DNA of 47,619 bases from an uncultured Peptococcaceae bacterium (lineage in GTDB: Bacteria; Bacillota; Peptococcia; Peptococcales; Peptococcaceae). Below the pieces are notes generated by a model, which saw nothing but the letters and a program-made list of their open reading frames with translations, had not been told where the DNA came from and did not search any database. Positions 47,019-47,619 of this stretch are shown piece after piece (the stretch's first letter is position 1; the number at the start of each line of letters is the position of its first letter). The translations under genes and the position numbers were made by a program. The stretch covers positions 1 through 47,619 of the forward strand of contig CABUKW010000007.1 of NCBI GenBank assembly GCA_902492275.1, in the 5' to 3' direction.

Positions 47019-47619
47019 TGGCTGTATGGGCAAAGGAAACTTGCCGAATAACGAATAAGGGGAAAAATCTTTTAGCAAGATTGCAGGCAGGAGAACAGCT
47101 TGAAATTGTTCGCGTTGTATGTGGAAGCAATGTGGTAGATGTTAGTACTCTGGACCAACAAATTGAGATTTTGGATATAAAAAAAGATTTAGAATTTCGC
47201 AAAATTATTGATGTGACCGACAATAAGGCCACATTTTTTTGTAGCCTAAATAATGTAGGAGTAACGGAAGCGTTTATATTGAATCAGATTGGTATTTACG
47301 CTAGAGATCCAGATGATGAGACTAATGAAATATTGTATATCATAATGCAAGTAAGTCAGGATGCAGATACTATTCCAACAGAAGTTTCTATGCCGAATTT
47401 TCAGGAAACCTATACGTTGAATACATTGTTTGAGAATGCAGCAGGTTTTACAGTAACTGTTAGCCCTGTAGATGCGGTAACACAGGAAGAATTTCAGCAT
47501 TTGCAACAAGATTTCATAAATCTTTATAATCGTTTTCTGGAAATGCAGAGTAAGGTTGCTGACGTAGGCTATTTCTTCGGTGACGACGGAACAAAGTACC
47601 GCTGGGGCAAAAATGATAT
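47018..47619 (+). CDS. tail fibre protein, N-terminal part (truncated by window)
   Basis: The frame is open from the ATG at 47018 to the right edge (about 200 aa visible). The N-terminal region (KETCRITNKGKNLLARLQAG, LNQIGIYARD) matches baseplate-attached fibre proteins that follow DUF2313 genes. Near the edge, FFGDDGTKYRWGKND may begin the shaft or receptor part. GAGGTGAG precedes the ATG. Host specificity would lie in the missing C-terminus. Confidence 0.8.
   Translation, partial: MAVWAKETCRITNKGKNLLARLQAGEQLEIVRVVCGSNVVDVSTLDQQIEILDIKKDLEFRKIIDVTDNKATFFCSLNNVGVTEAFILNQIGIYARDPDDETNEILYIIMQVSQDADTIPTEVSMPNFQETYTLNTLFENAAGFTVTVSPVDAVTQEEFQHLQQDFINLYNRFLEMQSKVADVGYFFGDDGTKYRWGKND

Noticed and set aside
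1..47619. tRNA genes or insertion sequences
   Set aside because: No cloverleaf-like arms with a CCA end and no transposase or terminal inverted repeats were seen on either strand, within what can be judged by eye.

Overview
The window is the left 47.6 kb of a temperate, contractile-tailed (myovirus-like) prophage inserted just downstream of the host guaA gene. Only the 3' end of guaA (1-596) is host DNA. The right end of the prophage (rest of the tail fibre, lysis genes, right attachment site) lies outside the window. Strong AGGAGG-type ribosome sites, a PBSX-like tail gene order and a phage-borne spoVS point to a Bacillota host, probably a spore former or a relative of one. I cannot place the genus.

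Layout: (1) 719-2165: leftward tyrosine integrase and a divergent 47-aa ORF. (2) 2290-5973: immunity region. Four paralogous leftward XRE repressors share a ~50-aa tail in different copy numbers. They face a small Cro-like gene across two divergent promoters and three matching palindromic operators. A second divergent XRE pair follows (5214-5973). (3) 5942-10088: many small, overlapping early genes, including zinc ribbons, two tandem small membrane proteins, a true SpoVS and a second SpoVS-like protein. (4) 10060-14037: recombination cassette (Rad50/SbcC-like ATPase, RecT, metallo-beta-lactamase-fold protein). It ends in a 40-aa protein that is essentially an isolated SSB C-terminal tail. (5) 14051-15574: a second small genetic switch with an XRE gene, a consensus promoter overlapped by palindromes, and a BRO/KilAC antirepressor. 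(6) 15588-22286: replication block with a DnaD-like initiator carrying internal iterons, DUF1064 nuclease, DNA methylase-like protein, Gp37/Gp68 (DUF5131) protein, a phage sliding clamp, and PcfK and PcfJ homologues. The methylase-like protein and PcfK both end in canonical sliding-clamp-binding pentapeptides (QLSLF, QLDLF) after lysine-rich linkers. (7) 22301-25385: Cys-rich small proteins and a sigma-region-4-like late regulator.

(8) 25417-28145: a strong promoter followed at once by a terminator-like hairpin, then a translationally coupled ParB-like / DpdA-like / YhhQ cassette that probably puts 7-deazaguanine into phage DNA, then a RelE-type toxin-antitoxin pair with its own promoter and terminator. 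(9) 28218-37932: terminase, portal-MuF fusion, a single protease-scaffold-capsid polyprotein with an internal start, and connector genes. (10) 37935-47619: contractile tail (sheath, tube, chaperone with an A_AAA_AAG -1 frameshift, tape measure, LysM protein, hub, XkdR/S/T/U-like baseplate proteins, truncated fibre).

The items most worth a second look are the free SSB tail, the clamp with its two tethered neighbours, the ParB-DpdA-YhhQ cassette, the modular repressor array, and the two SpoVS-family proteins.
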